From contig NZ_ATWN01000002.1 in the NCBI RefSeq assembly GCF_000421265.1, forward strand, positions 434,001 to 498,000: a DNA stretch of 64,000 nucleotides. The letters run 5' to 3'. The notes below the pieces were generated by a model that worked only from the letters and a program-made list of their open reading frames with translations, was not told the DNA's origin and did not search any database. Made by a program: the position numbers and the translations under genes. The stretch is from Thalassospira lucentensis MCCC 1A00383 = DSM 14000. Lineage in GTDB: Bacteria > Pseudomonadota > Alphaproteobacteria > Rhodospirillales > Thalassospiraceae. Every line of letters begins with the position of its first letter. Position 1 is the stretch's first letter. Below are positions 28,476 to 38,827 of the stretch, piece after piece.

Positions 28476-29524
28476 GCCGTTTTTCAAGGATAGGGTGGGG
28501 GGCTGTGCCTTGGTTTTTCGTTTTGTTGGCTTCCTCCGGACATGCTAATGTACAGGTCAAGTTGCATGTCTGGAGTGCAACGGATACGTCTGCGGTTGAA
28601 CCCTTTATCGAGTCTTTCGAGGCCAGCTATCCCAGCATTGACGTTGTTTATCGGGAGTTCAACACCAGTGAGCTTTTTCAGGTTGTCATGTACAACATTG
28701 ATAACCCAAAGATGGAAGCCGACGTAGTCATCAGCCCCGCGATGGATTTGCAGGTCAAGCTGGTGAATGAAGGACTGGCTTATCGGTTTGACGCGGAAAA
28801 TGCAGATGCAATCCCCAATTGGGCGCAATGGCGCAATGAGCTTTATGGATTTTCTTTTGAGCCCGCAGCATTGGTATACAATAAAAAGGCTCTTGCGGGG
28901 GTGAAGGCCCCTGTTTCTCACACGGATTTGTCAAATCTGGTGCGCGACAATCCGGAGATGTTTAGCGGGAAGATTGGCACTTACAACATTCGCCAATCAG
29001 GCATCGGTTATTTTTTTGCCACGCAGGATGCGATTCAGAACAACCAGACTTCCCGACTAACAGAAAGTTTCGGACGTGCTGGAGCCAGGTTGTATTGCTG
29101 TTCTTCTGAAATTCTAGACAGAGTGGCGACCGGGGAACTGGTTCTAGGATACAATGTCATAGGGTCTTATGCGATTGCGGCTGCCGAGCAAAACCCCGGT
29201 ATCGGAGTTTACTTCCTGCGCGACTACACAATCACCATGAGCAGAACAGCATTTATCCCCAACACATCACAGGCAAAACATCAGGCGAAAATGTTTATCG
29301 ACTTCCTATTGTCTCGGGAGGGGCAGCAGGTTCTAGCCGATGAGTCTGCTCTTATTCCGATTAACCAGGATGTTGAGACGGTATTGACTCCACACCTTGA
29401 GAATATACCTGTTTTTAGGGTGAAGCTTGGTATCGGGTTACTGGGGTTTCAGGATGAGCTCAAAAAGAACAGCTTCCTCGATGATTGGGAATCTTCAATT
29501 TTGTGGAGCGGAGGGCAAAAATAG
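28472..29524 (+). CDS. orphan periplasmic binding protein (ABC-type) linked to TctDE
   Basis: A 350-residue extracellular solute-binding protein of the iron/polyamine-type ABC fold (SBP_bac family), with a signal peptide (MSRFSRIGWGAVPWFFVLL, cleavage after GHA). Features: SATDTSAVEPFIESFEASYP, a GFSFEPAALVYNKKAL hinge segment, and a C-terminal FIDFLLSREGQQVLADES. Its ATG overlaps the tctE stop by four bases. No ABC permease or ATPase is nearby, so it is more likely a sensory accessory to TctE than a transport component, comparable to PgtC of the phosphoglycerate system. That role is inference. Confidence 0.8.
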   Translation: MSRFSRIGWGAVPWFFVLLASSGHANVQVKLHVWSATDTSAVEPFIESFEASYPSIDVVYREFNTSELFQVVMYNIDNPKMEADVVISPAMDLQVKLVNEGLAYRFDAENADAIPNWAQWRNELYGFSFEPAALVYNKKALAGVKAPVSHTDLSNLVRDNPEMFSGKIGTYNIRQSGIGYFFATQDAIQNNQTSRLTESFGRAGARLYCCSSEILDRVATGELVLGYNVIGSYAIAAAEQNPGIGVYFLRDYTITMSRTAFIPNTSQAKHQAKMFIDFLLSREGQQVLADESALIPINQDVETVLTPHLENIPVFRVKLGIGLLGFQDELKKNSFLDDWESSILWSGGQK

Positions 29525-29578
29525 TAAGCTTTGTTCGGTTTTTACGGGCAGGTTGTTATCGATAAGTCAGCGCAAACT

Positions 29579-30367
29579 CTATAGCCCAAGATGTTTCAGG
29601 CTCGCAGAAATCACCTTTTCAGGTTGATCAAAATGCGGGATGTGGCCGCATTCCTTGATCAGCATTTTTGTCACCGGGCCGCGGACATGTTTACAGATGG
29701 TGTCAACCTGATCGTCACTGCCAAACTGGTCATCATCGCCCTGTATCACCAAAAGTGGGCAGGTGATGTTGGGCAGTTCGTCAACCATGTTCCAGTCGCG
29801 AAATGCTGGCTGGCGCCATGTATCGACCCATGATTTGAACACCATGTCAGTCTGGAAAAAATGATGGCGTTCGAGTTTGGTTTTCCAGTCGGTCGTGGCG
29901 TAGATCGCGGCGGCATCGTTGATCCCGGCAATGGTGACGTCTTCAACAAACACATGTGCGGCTTCGGATATGACAGCGCTAACATTGTCGGGAAAGCGGG
30001 CGGCATATTTAAGCGCAATGGTGGCCCCGTCGCTGTGCCCAAACAGGATCGGGCGGGTCAGACCAAGTTCGCTGATCAATCCATGCAGATAGACATCACT
30101 TTCGACATTGTGAAAATCAATCGGGCGCGGGACATCACCCTCCCCATGTGAATCAGACCGTCCATGGCCACGCCGTTCATAAATGATCATCGGATGTTTG
30201 GTGGCGGTGGCAAGTTTTGCCGGAAAGTCGCGCCACATGCGGATGGTGCCCAGGGCCTCGTGCAGGAAAATGATGGTGGGGGCATCTTCCATCACATCCA
30301 TAGGAATGATCCGTTGGCAGGACAGGCTGACCCCGTCGACGGTGACATAGAAATTCTCGTTTAACAT
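29579..30367 (-). CDS. alpha/beta hydrolase
   Basis: A 262-residue alpha/beta-hydrolase. The oxyanion segment is IFLHEALGTIRMWRDFP, the nucleophile elbow is LFGHSDGATIALKYA (Ser), the acid is probably in VIQGDDDQFG, and the base is in ECGHIPHFDQP. It has no signal peptide, so it is cytosolic. The fold includes esterases, dehalogenases and C-C bond hydrolases; the substrate cannot be told. It is convergent with the TctE-linked binding-protein gene and downstream of the aminotransferase gene. Confidence 0.85.
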   Translation of the reverse strand: MLNENFYVTVDGVSLSCQRIIPMDVMEDAPTIIFLHEALGTIRMWRDFPAKLATATKHPMIIYERRGHGRSDSHGEGDVPRPIDFHNVESDVYLHGLISELGLTRPILFGHSDGATIALKYAARFPDNVSAVISEAAHVFVEDVTIAGINDAAAIYATTDWKTKLERHHFFQTDMVFKSWVDTWRQPAFRDWNMVDELPNITCPLLVIQGDDDQFGSDDQVDTICKHVRGPVTKMLIKECGHIPHFDQPEKVISASLKHLGL

Positions 30368-30422
30368 GGCGTGTCCGATTTATCGGTAATTTGGTGCGCA
30401 ATTGTTGAATTGGATAATGGAC

Positions 30423-30455
30423 AAAAAAACAGGGCCCGGCAAGTGCCGGACCCTG
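30423..30455 (-). terminator. terminator of the aspartate aminotransferase gene
   Basis: On the minus strand CAGGGTCCGGCA pairs with TGCCGGGCCCTG around a two-base loop, then seven T. It lies about 40 bases after the stop at 30496. Confidence 0.9.
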
Positions 30456-30495
30456 TGAAATGTTCTTCAGCCCAAAACTGGCCGATGGATAACCC

Positions 30496-32017
<1,522 letters not shown>

Positions 32018-34153
32018 ATGAATGCGCTACCGGAATTTTTGACAAAACGCCGCCCGCCGGTCGAAGGATCGCGGGAATTCAAGCTGGTGACCGAATATCA
32101 GCCAGCAGGCGATCAACCCGCCGCGATTGCCGAGCTTATGGACGGCATCAATGATGATGAGCGTGATCAGGTTCTGCTGGGTGTGACCGGGTCGGGCAAG
32201 ACCTTTACCATGGCCAACATCATTTCACAGACCCAGCGTCCGGCATTGGTTCTGGCCCCCAACAAGACACTTGCCGCCCAGCTTTATGCGGAAATGAAGT
32301 ATTTTTTCCCGGAAAATGCGGTCGAGTATTTCGTATCTTATTACGACTATTATCAGCCGGAAGCCTATTTGCCACGCTCTGATACCTATATCGAAAAAGA
32401 CTCGTCGATCAATGAGCAGATTGACCGGATGCGTCACGCGGCAACCCGTGCGATTTTAGAGCGCAACGACTGCATCATCGTTGCATCGGTGTCGTGCATT
32501 TACGGTATCGGGGCGGTGGAAACCTATCTTGAAATGACGCAGCGCATTTCGGTTGGCGATGAAGTTGATCGCAACGACATCATGAAGCGTTTGGTCGAAC
32601 TGCAATATACCCGTAATGACGCCGCATTTTCGCGAGGCACCTTCCGTGTGCGCGGCGATGTTTTGGAAATCTTCCCGGCCCACTCGGAAGACCGCGCATG
32701 GCGGGTGTCGATGTTTGGGGACGAGATTGAGGAACTGGCCGAGTTTGATCCGCTGACCGGGCATAAATTTGCCAGCATGGATTCGGTCACGGTCTATGCC
32801 AATTCGCACCACGTCACCCCGCGCCCGACCTTGGTGCAGGCCATGACGGGTATCAAGCAGGAGCTGAAAGACCGCCTTGCCCAGTTCCAGAACGAGGGAA
32901 AGCTACTGGCAGCTGAGCGGATCGAGCAACGCACGACGTTTGATCTTGAGATGATGGAAACGGTTGGCCATTGCAAAGGGATCGAAAACTATTCGCGCTG
33001 GTTATCGGGGCGTAATCCCGGTGATCCGCCGCCGACCCTGTTTGAGTATTTGCCGGAAAACGCGTTGCTGTTTGTCGATGAAAGCCACGTTGCCGTGCCC
33101 CAAATCGGCGGCATGTTCAAGGGTGACTTTAACCGCAAATTCACGCTGGCCGAACATGGGTTCCGCCTGCCAAGCTGTGTTGATAACCGGCCGCTGAAAT
33201 TCGAAGAATGGGAAGCGATGCGCCCGCAAAGCGTGTTTGTGTCGGCAACACCGGGCAAATGGGAAATGGAACGCACAGGGGGCGTGTTTACCGAACAGGT
33301 GATCCGACCAACCGGGTTGATTGATCCGGTGTGTATTATCCGCCCCGTCGAAACGCAGGTTGACGATTTGCTGGGGGAGGCCAAGGAATGTGCGGCCAAA
33401 GGACAACGTGTTTTGGTCACGACCTTGACCAAGCGCATGGCCGAGGATTTGACCGAATATCTGCACGAACATGGCATTCGGGTGCGGTATCTGCATTCCG
33501 ATATTGATACGCTGGAACGGATCGAGATCATCCGCGATTTGCGTCTTGGCGTGTTTGACGTTCTGGTCGGGATTAACTTGCTGAGGGAAGGGTTGGACAT
33601 TCCCGAATGTGCGTTGGTGGCGATTCTGGATGCGGATAAGGAAGGGTTCCTTAGATCGAAAACATCACTGGTGCAGACCATTGGCCGTGCGGCGCGTAAC
33701 GTCGATGGGCGTGTGTTGCTTTATGCTGATAAGATGACCGACAGCCTTGAATACGCGATTGATGAAACCAACCGTCGGCGTGAAAAGCAGGTTGCCTATA
33801 ACGAGGTACATGGCATTACGCCCGAAAGTGTGCGGTCGCGGATCAATGATGTCATCGAAAGTGTTGCCGAACAGGATTACGTCACGGTCGATACGGGTGT
33901 GTCGGGCGATACGCTGATTGGTCATAACCTGCGTGCTCACATCGAGGATCTTGAAAAACGGATGCGTGATGCCGCCGGGAACCTTGAGTTTGAGGAAGCC
34001 GCCCGTCTGCGTGACGAGATCAAGCGACTTGAAGATCAGGAACTTGGTCTGGCCGAAGCAGGCCCAATGGCGCGCACTATTGGCACTGTCGGACCCGGTT
34101 CGAAATCAGCCAACAAATCAAAATACAAGGGACGCCGCCGCAAGGGGCCTTAA
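32018..34153 (+). CDS. uvrB: excinuclease ABC subunit UvrB
   Basis: The damage-verifying helicase-like subunit of nucleotide excision repair. The 711-residue length is slightly longer than E. coli (673). Walker A is [14 protein letters not shown], the beta-hairpin region includes [12 protein letters not shown], the DExx motif is [14 protein letters not shown], and motif VI is QTIGRAARN. The UvrC-binding UVR domain ([18 protein letters not shown]) lies near residues 660-690, and a short basic tail ends the protein. Monocistronic. Confidence 0.97.
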   Translation: MNALPEFLTKRRPPVEGSREFKLVTEYQPAGDQPAAIAELMDGINDDERDQVLLGVTGSGKTFTMANIISQTQRPALVLAPNKTLAAQLYAEMKYFFPENAVEYFVSYYDYYQPEAYLPRSDTYIEKDSSINEQIDRMRHAATRAILERNDCIIVASVSCIYGIGAVETYLEMTQRISVGDEVDRNDIMKRLVELQYTRNDAAFSRGTFRVRGDVLEIFPAHSEDRAWRVSMFGDEIEELAEFDPLTGHKFASMDSVTVYANSHHVTPRPTLVQAMTGIKQELKDRLAQFQNEGKLLAAERIEQRTTFDLEMMETVGHCKGIENYSRWLSGRNPGDPPPTLFEYLPENALLFVDESHVAVPQIGGMFKGDFNRKFTLAEHGFRLPSCVDNRPLKFEEWEAMRPQSVFVSATPGKWEMERTGGVFTEQVIRPTGLIDPVCIIRPVETQVDDLLGEAKECAAKGQRVLVTTLTKRMAEDLTEYLHEHGIRVRYLHSDIDTLERIEIIRDLRLGVFDVLVGINLLREGLDIPECALVAILDADKEGFLRSKTSLVQTIGRAARNVDGRVLLYADKMTDSLEYAIDETNRRREKQVAYNEVHGITPESVRSRINDVIESVAEQDYVTVDTGVSGDTLIGHNLRAHIEDLEKRMRDAAGNLEFEEAARLRDEIKRLEDQELGLAEAGPMARTIGTVGPGSKSANKSKYKGRRRKGP

Positions 34154-34233
34154 GGCATGCATTGATCTTGTGGTCTTTGGCTGCCGGGGTTCGGGGCGGT
34201 ATTCCGAACTCTAAAATGTGTCGAATTTGCCAT

Positions 34234-34255
34234 AAAGTTAGGTTTGACTAACTTT
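34234..34255. promoter_or_regulatory. perfect 8+8 operator at the Nramp promoter
   Basis: AAAGTTAG-GTTTGA-CTAACTTT is a perfect inverted repeat of two 8-bp arms with a 6-bp spacer. It overlaps a -35 element, so a bound protein would block transcription. By position it is probably a manganese- or iron-responsive repressor site (MntR or Mur type). Confidence 0.7.
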
Positions 34256-34273
34256 GGAAGCCGTGTCATAAAT
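34245..34273 (+). promoter_or_regulatory. sigma-70-like promoter of the Nramp gene
   Basis: TTGACT (34245-34250) and ATAAAT (34268-34273) are separated by 17 bases. The -35 lies inside the operator at 34234-34255. Confidence 0.55.
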
Positions 34274-34277
34274 GGTG

Positions 34278-34296
34278 ACCTTACAATCCGTAAGGT
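34278..34296 (+). promoter_or_regulatory. second inverted repeat at the Nramp transcription start
   Basis: ACCTTAC-AATCC-GTAAGGT is a perfect 7-bp repeat a few bases after the -10. It could be a second operator or a hairpin at the mRNA 5' end. Confidence 0.45.
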
Positions 34297-34321
34297 TATT
34301 TCACAGTCAGGCCGTTTTCAG

Positions 34322-35680
34322 ATGTCCGAAGCCAAGCAAGCCCCCGCACGTGATGCGGGATGGCGCAGTGACGCATCCGATCCATCCTTGATGGAGGTGT
34401 TTCGATCCATTGCCGTGTCCAACCAGTCGGGAAAATTCCGTAAGTTTCTGGCCTTTGCCGGGCCGGGGTATCTGGTTGCGGTCGGCTATATGGATCCGGG
34501 AAACTGGGCGACATCACTGGCCGGTGGATCGCAGTTTGGCTATGCATTGCTGTTTGTCGCCTTGTTATCCAACGTCATGGCGATTGTGTTGCAATCACTA
34601 TGCGCGCGGTTGGCCATCGGGTCGGGGCGCGATCTTGCGCAGGCGTGCCGGGATGCGTTTCCGAACTGGGTGTCATGGCCGCTTTGGGTTTTGGCGGAAC
34701 TGGCCATCTGTGCGACCGATCTGGCCGAAGTCATCGGAACGGCGATTGCGCTTAATCTGTTGTTTTCGATCCCGCTTGAATTGGGGGTTTTGATCACAGC
34801 AGCCGATGTTCTTTTGATCTTGTGGTTACAGGGGCGCGGGTTTCGCTGGGTCGAAGGGTTCATCATCTCATTACTGGCGGTGATATCGGTCTGTTTTGGT
34901 GTGCAGATTGCCATGGCCAACCCCGATTGGCATGGGGTGATTGTCGGTTTTGCTCCGACAGTGGATCTGATTGGCAATCAGAATATGCTGTATCTGGCAC
35001 TTGGCATTATTGGCGCGACGGTGATGCCCCATAACCTGTATCTGCATTCGGGTATTGTGCAGACGCGGGCCTATGAGCACACCCCCGAAGGTAAGCGCGA
35101 GGCGCTTAAATATGCCACGCTTGATTCCACCATTGCCCTGTCATTTGCACTTCTGATCAATGCATCGATCCTGATATTGGCGGCCGCCACGTTCCATGTG
35201 GTAGGACGCACGAATGTTGATGATATCGGGATTGCCCATGAGTTACTGGCACCACTTTTGGGGGCATCGGTTGCCCCGGCATTGTTTGCCATTGCACTTT
35301 TATGTTGCGGGCTAAGTTCGACGGTGACCGCGACCATGGCCGGTCAGATCGTGATGGAAGGGTTTATCAACATTCGCCTGCCCAACTGGATGCGGCGCTT
35401 GGTGACGCGGCTGATTGCGATTGTGCCGGCGATTGCCGTGACGGTGATTTACGGCGAAGGACAAACCGCAAAGCTTTTGATCCTGTCGCAGGTGGTTTTG
35501 AGTTTCCAACTGCCGTTTGCTGTCGTGCCACTTGTGATGTTTACCGCGTCGCGTGAAAAGATGGGTGATTTGCGGGCGCCGATGTGGCTGACGATTGCCG
35601 CATCGCTGATTGCAGCGATCATCATCGCGCTGAACATCAAGCTGCTTTATGACATCACGTTTAATGGTGTGATGATCTGA
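34322..35680 (+). CDS. mntH: Nramp family divalent metal (Mn2+/Fe2+) transporter
   Basis: A 452-residue, about 11-TM proton-coupled transporter. The metal-binding TM1 motif DPGN is in [20 protein letters not shown], and the TM6 metal site includes [11 protein letters not shown]. The ATG at 34322 ([11 protein letters not shown]) is preferred over a TTG at 34244, which lies inside the operator. A clear operator and promoter precede it, suggesting metal-dependent repression. A strong terminator follows. Confidence 0.93.
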   Translation: MSEAKQAPARDAGWRSDASDPSLMEVFRSIAVSNQSGKFRKFLAFAGPGYLVAVGYMDPGNWATSLAGGSQFGYALLFVALLSNVMAIVLQSLCARLAIGSGRDLAQACRDAFPNWVSWPLWVLAELAICATDLAEVIGTAIALNLLFSIPLELGVLITAADVLLILWLQGRGFRWVEGFIISLLAVISVCFGVQIAMANPDWHGVIVGFAPTVDLIGNQNMLYLALGIIGATVMPHNLYLHSGIVQTRAYEHTPEGKREALKYATLDSTIALSFALLINASILILAAATFHVVGRTNVDDIGIAHELLAPLLGASVAPALFAIALLCCGLSSTVTATMAGQIVMEGFINIRLPNWMRRLVTRLIAIVPAIAVTVIYGEGQTAKLLILSQVVLSFQLPFAVVPLVMFTASREKMGDLRAPMWLTIAASLIAAIIIALNIKLLYDITFNGVMI

Positions 35681-35703
35681 TCGGCGGGACATCGTTAGAC
35701 ATG

Positions 35704-35737
35704 CGAAGAAGGGCTGCCGTGTGGCAGCCCTTCTTCG
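35704..35737. terminator. strong hairpin between convergent mntH and msrP
   Basis: CGAAGAAGGGCTGCC-GTGT-GGCAGCCCTTCTTCG is a perfect 15-bp stem with a four-base loop. The stem's own T-rich arm gives TTCTTCG on the plus strand; there is no longer T-run. Confidence 0.75.
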
Positions 35738-35763
35738 TTGGGACGTCGTGGGTCGGGGAGGGA

Positions 35764-36732
35764 TTACATAAACAGTTTTTCGTCTTCCATGCCCTTGTAC
35801 ATATCAGCCACATAGTCGCCGTAGCCGTTGTAAATCTGGGTCGGGACGGTTTCGCCGTTATTGAGCAGGCGTTCCTGTGCCTGACTCCAGCGTGGATGGG
35901 GGACTTTGGGGTTCACATTGGCCCAGAAGCCGTATTCATCCTTGTTGAGTTCTTCCCAGAAACTGACCGGGCGTTTGTCGGTAAAGGTGATACGGACGAT
36001 GGATTTGATGTTTTTGAACCCGTATTTCCACGGGGTGACCAAACGCAGCGGTGCACCGTTTTGTTTGGGCATTTCTTCGCCGTAGATGCCTGTGGCAATC
36101 ATGGTCAGCTCGTTGGTGGCCTCGGCCATCGACAGGCCTTCGACGTAAGGCCATGGATACCAGAACTGGCGCAGGCCCGGCATGGTTTCCTTCTGACTGG
36201 CGGTTTCCATTTCGACATATTTTGCGCCTGACAATGGCTTGGCAAAATCAACCAGTGCCTTCATCGGAAAGCCTGACCACGGGACGGTCATGGCCCATGC
36301 CTCAACACAGCGGAAACGATAGACCCGTTCTTCAAGCGGCATTTTGCGCACCAGGTCTTCGAAATCGATTTCAATCGGCTTTTCGACCATCCCGTCAATC
36401 TTGACCGTCCATGGACGCAACTTAAGCGCCTGTGCAGCCGATGAGATGGATTTGTGCGACCCGAATTCATAGAAGTTGTTGTAGGTCAGCGCCTTGGCCT
36501 TTTCGGTCATTTCGCGATCAACGGTATAGGCCGGATTGCGGGTCACCGGATAAAGGTCGGCGGTGGGGCTTGTCCCTTGGGCTAGTGCACTGCCAAGCGG
36601 CATGGCTGCGGCGGAAGCACCGATTGAACCAGTAGCAATCCCTTTTAGAAACTGCCGACGGTTTTTATAAACCGCTTCGGGGGTGGCTTCACGTTCCGGG
36701 ATTTCCCAGCCTTTGTTGCGGCGTATCAGCAT
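35764..36732 (-). CDS. msrP: protein-methionine-sulfoxide reductase catalytic subunit MsrP (YedY)
   Basis: A periplasmic molybdopterin enzyme that repairs oxidised methionine in envelope proteins. About 322 residues; the Tat signal is NRRQFLKGIATGSIGAS, and the Mo-ligand Cys142 is in YRFRCVEAWAMTVPW. GGAGG precedes the ATG at 36732; a start at 36780 would displace the signal. The usual membrane partner gene msrQ is not next to it: the neighbours are a convergent metal transporter and a divergent lysR. MsrQ may be elsewhere. Confidence 0.92.
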   Translation of the reverse strand: MLIRRNKGWEIPEREATPEAVYKNRRQFLKGIATGSIGASAAAMPLGSALAQGTSPTADLYPVTRNPAYTVDREMTEKAKALTYNNFYEFGSHKSISSAAQALKLRPWTVKIDGMVEKPIEIDFEDLVRKMPLEERVYRFRCVEAWAMTVPWSGFPMKALVDFAKPLSGAKYVEMETASQKETMPGLRQFWYPWPYVEGLSMAEATNELTMIATGIYGEEMPKQNGAPLRLVTPWKYGFKNIKSIVRITFTDKRPVSFWEELNKDEYGFWANVNPKVPHPRWSQAQERLLNNGETVPTQIYNGYGDYVADMYKGMEDEKLFM

Positions 36733-36866
36733 TGCTTCCTCCAAAATCGCATTGAACATAATGTCCGCGCAAAATGACATTCGGGCAAGTCACGCCTCGG
36801 TGAACAGCCAGTGAGACGTGTTTGATTTCAGTTTGTTGGTCCTTGTTGGTGCGGCGACAAACCGCG

Positions 36867-36893
36867 AATTGATCAATTTCTCCATCAATTGAT
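36867..36893. promoter_or_regulatory. GATCAA-type palindromes in the msrP-lysR region
   Basis: AATTGATCAATT (36867-36878) and ATCAATTGAT (36884-36893) are both perfect palindromes. Further GATC/ATCAGATCAAATC elements run to the lysR start. Similar motifs recur just before the operon at 37927, so they may be sites of this LysR regulator. Confidence 0.45.
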
Positions 36894-36956
36894 CGTGCGA
36901 AGTGATCGACGGATAGGTATTGTGATCGAAATCAGATCAAATCAGGGTGGCGATAC

Positions 36957-37850
36957 GTGTTTGAGTTCAAAGATATCGAAATATTGCAAGACATCGTCAA
37001 GGCCGGTGGGTTTCGCGCAGCAGCGCAGAAATACAACCTGTCGCAGTCGGCGATTTCAGCCCGCGTTTCCGCGTTGGAAAAGAAGCTGGGCATGATGCTG
37101 TTTGACCGCAGCAACCGGCAGGTGCGCCTGACTGCGGCGGGGTTACGGTTTATCGAGGAAGCCCAGCGTTTATCGCGGGCACGTGATCGCATCTGGCAGG
37201 AGCTGACACATCCCGGCGAGCTTAGCGGGACGGTCAGGATCGGGGTGGCGGAAACCATCGTGCATACGTTGCTGACCGATATGCTTAACAAGTTAAAAGA
37301 TGACTTTCCCAAGGTCCGGTTTGAATTATCGGTTGATACATCCGGGCAGCTTAGCAAGGCGTTGAGTGATGATGATATGGATGTCGCGATCATGTTGCGC
37401 GAATCCGTGCCGCAAGGGGCCGTTGCCGCGCCGCTTAAGCCGGTTGAGCTTGGCTGGTACTGTGCCGAAGATCTGGAGTTGGGCGACGCACCCTTGACGT
37501 TACGCGATCTGGCCGAGCACGCAATTGTGACTTTTCCCAAAGGAACGCCGCCGTTTCGCGAAGTCGAAAGTATCTTTGCCGCCCCCGATATTTCACAACC
37601 GGCCCTGCATGGTTCGGCATCGCTCTCGACGGTCAAACATTTGGTGGCGGGGGGCTTTGGAATTGGGGTTTTACCAACACTTATGGTCAAGAATTCCGAG
37701 TGGGCCGACCATATCAAACCAATCCCTGTTTTGCCTGAAGCATCGCTGACAGCATTGCATTTTGTCATCACTTATTACGCCGAACGGAACGGTGAAATTG
37801 GCGCGGCTATTCAGGAAGCAGCACGACTGTCAGATCAAATTGATCGTTAA
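36957..37850 (+). CDS. LysR family transcriptional regulator
   Basis: A 297-residue LysR-type regulator: N-terminal winged helix (VKAGGFRAAAQKYNLSQSAI, with KKLGMMLFDRSNRQVRLT) and a substrate-binding domain from about residue 90. The start is GTG at 36957 with AGGGTGG seven bases upstream. It precedes, in the same direction and after 76 bases, the DUF1445-TRAP-amidase operon, so it probably controls that operon, perhaps sensing the transported compound. Confidence 0.88.
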   Translation: MFEFKDIEILQDIVKAGGFRAAAQKYNLSQSAISARVSALEKKLGMMLFDRSNRQVRLTAAGLRFIEEAQRLSRARDRIWQELTHPGELSGTVRIGVAETIVHTLLTDMLNKLKDDFPKVRFELSVDTSGQLSKALSDDDMDVAIMLRESVPQGAVAAPLKPVELGWYCAEDLELGDAPLTLRDLAEHAIVTFPKGTPPFREVESIFAAPDISQPALHGSASLSTVKHLVAGGFGIGVLPTLMVKNSEWADHIKPIPVLPEASLTALHFVITYYAERNGEIGAAIQEAARLSDQIDR

Positions 37851-37858
37851 AAACGATC
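37833..37858. promoter_or_regulatory. GATC-rich inverted repeats before the DUF1445 operon
   Basis: GATCAA-A-TTGATC (37833-37845) and GATCGTT-AAA-AACGATC (37842-37858) overlap at the end of lysR. A perfect TTGACA -35 candidate lies at 37881-37886. The TTGATC motif is shared with the lysR upstream palindromes. Confidence 0.45.
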
Positions 37859-37926
37859 GTAAACCATTTAAAATGATTACTTGACAAGATCGGTTCCATT
37901 TCTCAATCTTTCGTCAGAGGCAGAGA

Positions 37927-38802
37927 ATGGGACTGAAAATGACCGCATCAAAAAGCGCCACCCGTTCCGTTGACACCAATTCGGATGATATTTCGCGGAT
38001 CACGCCATTGGCGTTGCGCACATCAATCCGACGTGGCGAGCACACAGGAACGACGACCGGTTTCTCATCAGGGTACCTTCAGGGGAACCTTGCGATTTTA
38101 CCGGCGGACTATGCCGACGAGTTTTTGCAGTTCTGTTCAAAGAACCCCAAATCATGCCCACTGATCGGCATGTCCGAACCGGGATCGCCCCACATCCCGG
38201 AACTGGGCATTGATCTTGATATCCGAACCGATCTTGCGGGTTATCGCGTTTTTCGTGGTAGTGCCGAATACACCAGCGTCACGGACGTCTCCGATGTCTG
38301 GCGCGATGATCTGGTAACGTTCGTTCTGGGATGTTCATTTTCATTCGAAGCGGCCATTACGCGCGGCGGTGTGCGGTTACGCCACATGGATGCGAACCGT
38401 AATGTGCCGATGTATGTGACAAATATCGCGACCACCCCGGCCGGGCGCTTTCACGGTCCCTTGGTGGTTTCGATGCGATCCTTTGCGCCCGGTGATGCGA
38501 TCCGGGCGATCCTGTATTCCGACAGATATCGTCTGGCCCACGGCGCACCGGTTCATATCGGTGATCCATTGCAGATCGGTATTGCGGATATTATGAAACC
38601 GGATTTTGGCGATGAACCCGTCATCAACGAGGGGGACATCCCGGTTTTCTGGGCGTGCGGAGTCACGCCACAAATGGCAATTCGCAACGTGTTGCCGGAT
38701 TTTGCCATCACGCACGAGCCGGGCTTGATGCTTGTAACCGACGTTCTTGCAGAAGCCGCGGAATTTTCCCTTCAGACGAAGCCTGAAGTATATCAATCAT
38801 AA
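37927..38802 (+). CDS. putative hydro-lyase, DUF1445 (D-glutamate cyclase-like) family
   Basis: A 291-residue cytosolic protein with the DUF1445 pattern: SGYLQGNLAILPADYADEFL, a GCSFSFEAAI core, and the C-terminal FWACGVTPQMAI containing the conserved CGVTPQ. Vertebrate members (DGLUCY) convert D-glutamate to 5-oxo-D-proline; bacterial members (YcsI) are often linked to 5-oxoproline metabolism but are mostly uncharacterised. First gene of an operon with a TRAP transporter, a DUF2848 gene and an amidase. Confidence 0.82.
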   Translation: MGLKMTASKSATRSVDTNSDDISRITPLALRTSIRRGEHTGTTTGFSSGYLQGNLAILPADYADEFLQFCSKNPKSCPLIGMSEPGSPHIPELGIDLDIRTDLAGYRVFRGSAEYTSVTDVSDVWRDDLVTFVLGCSFSFEAAITRGGVRLRHMDANRNVPMYVTNIATTPAGRFHGPLVVSMRSFAPGDAIRAILYSDRYRLAHGAPVHIGDPLQIGIADIMKPDFGDEPVINEGDIPVFWACGVTPQMAIRNVLPDFAITHEPGLMLVTDVLAEAAEFSLQTKPEVYQS

Positions 38803-38827
38803 ACGAGTTATCAGAGAGGACATTCTT

